A DNA stretch of 50,975 bases from NCBI GenBank assembly GCA_029884165.1, contig JAOUIH010000018.1, forward strand, positions 1-50,975. Direction: 5' to 3'. Position 1 is the first letter of the stretch, and each line of letters starts with the position of its first letter. Both the position numbers and the translations under genes were made by a program. Positions 49,620-50,975 of the stretch are shown piece after piece. This DNA comes from Gammaproteobacteria bacterium (lineage in GTDB: Bacteria; Pseudomonadota; Gammaproteobacteria; Steroidobacterales; Woeseiaceae). Under the pieces are notes generated by a model. The model did not search any database, was not told the origin of the DNA, and worked only from the letters and a program-made list of their open reading frames with translations.

Positions 49620-50975
49620 TCAGAACGACCAGACCACACCGAGTGATGGGACCAGCGGCAGCCAGTACCCGTCGTCGCTTTCCAGCACCGGGTTGCCCTC
49701 AGGGTCCTGGCCCAGCGAGTACTCGGTGCAGCAGGGATTCTGGCGATTGTAGAGGTTCGTGATTTCGAGAAATGCCGTCAGTTCTCCCTTCGGTACGGTA
49801 ATACGCCGGCTGACCCGGATGTCGAGCGTATGAAATTGCGCGTGCTGCAGGCTGTTGCGCTGCGTCGTCGATAAGCTCAGTTCGGTCGTGCCGTCCGGGT
49901 TCGCGATCGACTCCGGGAGCAAAAGCGTCTTGGGCCAGCCGCTGTGCAGCACGCCGGCGGCGCTGAAACTCCATGCTTTCCAGTCCCAGTTCAGGCCGGC
50001 CTTCAGCGCATGTTCCTGGTGCCAGCTGCGCGGGACCGTGCCTTCGGGAAGGTTGTCCTGGATCTGCGACCAGCTGTAACTGACCCACCACAGGAGATCC
50101 CTGCGCTCGCCGCTGAACATCAGTTCCGCCCCCCGGGCGATCGCCGTACGGGCGTCGATGCGAACCCGGTCGATCTGCAGCTCGGGAATCAGCACCAGCG
50201 GGTCGAACACGTTTTCGAAGCGGGGCATCAGCGAGTGATACTTCTTCTGGTACCACTCGAGCCGGACATCCGGCCCCGCGTCGAGACTGTGCGACAGGCT
50301 GGCCACAAGGTGACGGGCGCGCTGTGCAGGGAAATACTGGTCCAGTCCGTCGCCGACCTGTAGCTCATTGATTTCCTGCGCCTGGTAGAACTGCCCGAAT
50401 CCGAGCCGCAGCTCGGTCTTTTGGCCGATGCGATACAGCAGGTTGAGGCGCGGGCTTACCTGGGTATCGTCGTCGGAGGTGGTATAGGTCTGCTGGTCCC
50501 AGCGCAGGCCGGCGTCGAACACGAGACGATCGACGGGTCGCCAGCGCGCCTCGGCGTACAGCGCGTACTGTTCGCCCTCCGGCTCTGCCGCGATGTCGCG
50601 CGTCGTCAGCGGCTGGTTGTCGAGTATGGTGTCGAAAGGCGGGAGTATCTCGAGCTGCGAGGAATACGCGTACTCCGCTTCCAGCCGCTTCAGGTCGAAC
50701 CCGGCGCGCAGTAACCAGGTTCCGCTCGCATCGAATTGCCAGTGCTGATTCAGCGACAGAGCGGTGAAATCCCGCCGGTCGTCGACACGACCGTTGCTGA
50801 CGTCCGGAACCAGGACGATGCCCCTGCGGTTGTTGTGAATCTCGGTGACAGACAGCGTGGTCTCGCTCGACAGCCTGTCCGTCCAGTCGGTTCCGGCCTT
50901 GAGCCAGGCGATCGCGTTGCGGTAGTTCGCGCCTGCTTCTTCGCGCTTGTCCGACGTCGCCAGCGAGATCTTGTC
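49620..50975 (-). CDS. TonB-dependent receptor, 3' part (5' end beyond the window)
   Basis: The reading frame is open without stops from 50975 to the TGA at 49620-49622, about 451 codons, so the gene starts outside the window. The sequence is the C-terminal part of an outer-membrane barrel: alternating aromatic strands (YALYAEARW, DAGLRWDQQTY, LRLGFGQFYQAQ, FLEITNLYNRQNPC) and the terminal Phe of GVVWSF, which is the barrel-insertion signal. The FLEITNLYNRQN block near the end is typical of TonB-dependent receptors. The plug domain and TonB box, and any substrate clue, are not in the window. Confidence 0.9.
   Translation of the reverse strand, partial: DKISLATSDKREEAGANYRNAIAWLKAGTDWTDRLSSETTLSVTEIHNNRRGIVLVPDVSNGRVDDRRDFTALSLNQHWQFDASGTWLLRAGFDLKRLEAEYAYSSQLEILPPFDTILDNQPLTTRDIAAEPEGEQYALYAEARWRPVDRLVFDAGLRWDQQTYTTSDDDTQVSPRLNLLYRIGQKTELRLGFGQFYQAQEINELQVGDGLDQYFPAQRARHLVASLSHSLDAGPDVRLEWYQKKYHSLMPRFENVFDPLVLIPELQIDRVRIDARTAIARGAELMFSGERRDLLWWVSYSWSQIQDNLPEGTVPRSWHQEHALKAGLNWDWKAWSFSAAGVLHSGWPKTLLLPESIANPDGTTELSLSTTQRNSLQHAQFHTLDIRVSRRITVPKGELTAFLEITNLYNRQNPCCTEYSLGQDPEGNPVLESDDGYWLPLVPSLGVVWSF

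Overview
This is a high-GC stretch of bacterial chromosome with no rRNA, tRNA, CRISPR array, transposase or phage gene that I could find. The many multiheme c-type cytochromes, Tat and lipoprotein signals, a TonB-dependent receptor and exported peptidases point to a Gram-negative heterotroph. My best guess is a marine or sediment gammaproteobacterium (Woeseia-like or related). That is an inference from gene style; no marker gene here proves it.

Layout. (1) 1-7274: an extracellular electron transfer locus. The minus strand carries an mtrCAB-type operon (OmcA/MtrC-like decaheme lipoprotein, MtrA/DmsE-like decaheme cytochrome, MtrB/PioB-like porin). Divergent from it are a periplasmic diheme cytochrome and a NapC/CymA-type tetraheme quinol dehydrogenase. 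Together these could carry electrons from quinol through the periplasm to the cell surface. (2) 7271-10609: a two-domain small-molecule kinase and a thiamine-diphosphate enzyme. (3) 10794-13431: a tightly coupled three-gene exported module of a diheme MauG/cytochrome c peroxidase-type protein, a Tat metallophosphoesterase and a SoxA-like monoheme cytochrome. (4) 13866-21599: a polyamine locus. Arginine decarboxylase, agmatine deiminase and N-carbamoylputrescine amidase make putrescine from arginine, and a bacterial deoxyhypusine-synthase-like protein sits inside the operon. An MFS transporter and an ornithine-decarboxylase-like enzyme follow on the other strand.

(5) 21766-33957: mainly exported hydrolases (a beta-propeller/PHP-type fusion, M16 and M20 peptidases, an amidohydrolase, an M14-like deacylase) plus a phosphoethanolamine transferase and a lipoprotein with a Gly/Pro-rich linker. 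(6) 34164-44103: a ParA-type ATPase fused to a membrane anchor and a GspC-like periplasmic domain, a Kelch protein, a DUF72 protein, an ICMT-like methyltransferase translationally coupled to a WaaP/RIO-like kinase, a large BNR/sortilin-type propeller, a GNAT acetyltransferase and a SulP anion transporter. (7) 44100-50975: an esterase, an M19-like protein with a degraded metal site, a D-aminoacylase-like lipoprotein, two divergent lipoproteins and the 3' part of a TonB-dependent receptor gene that runs off the window.

The most interesting points are the complete quinol-to-surface cytochrome route with an attenuator-like leader, the peroxidase/phosphoesterase/cytochrome operon behind a perfect inverted repeat, the deoxyhypusine-synthase homologue embedded in polyamine synthesis, and the membrane-anchored ParA fusion. 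A dispersed repeat built of stem-loops occurs at the left edge and again, inverted, near 31.8 kb.
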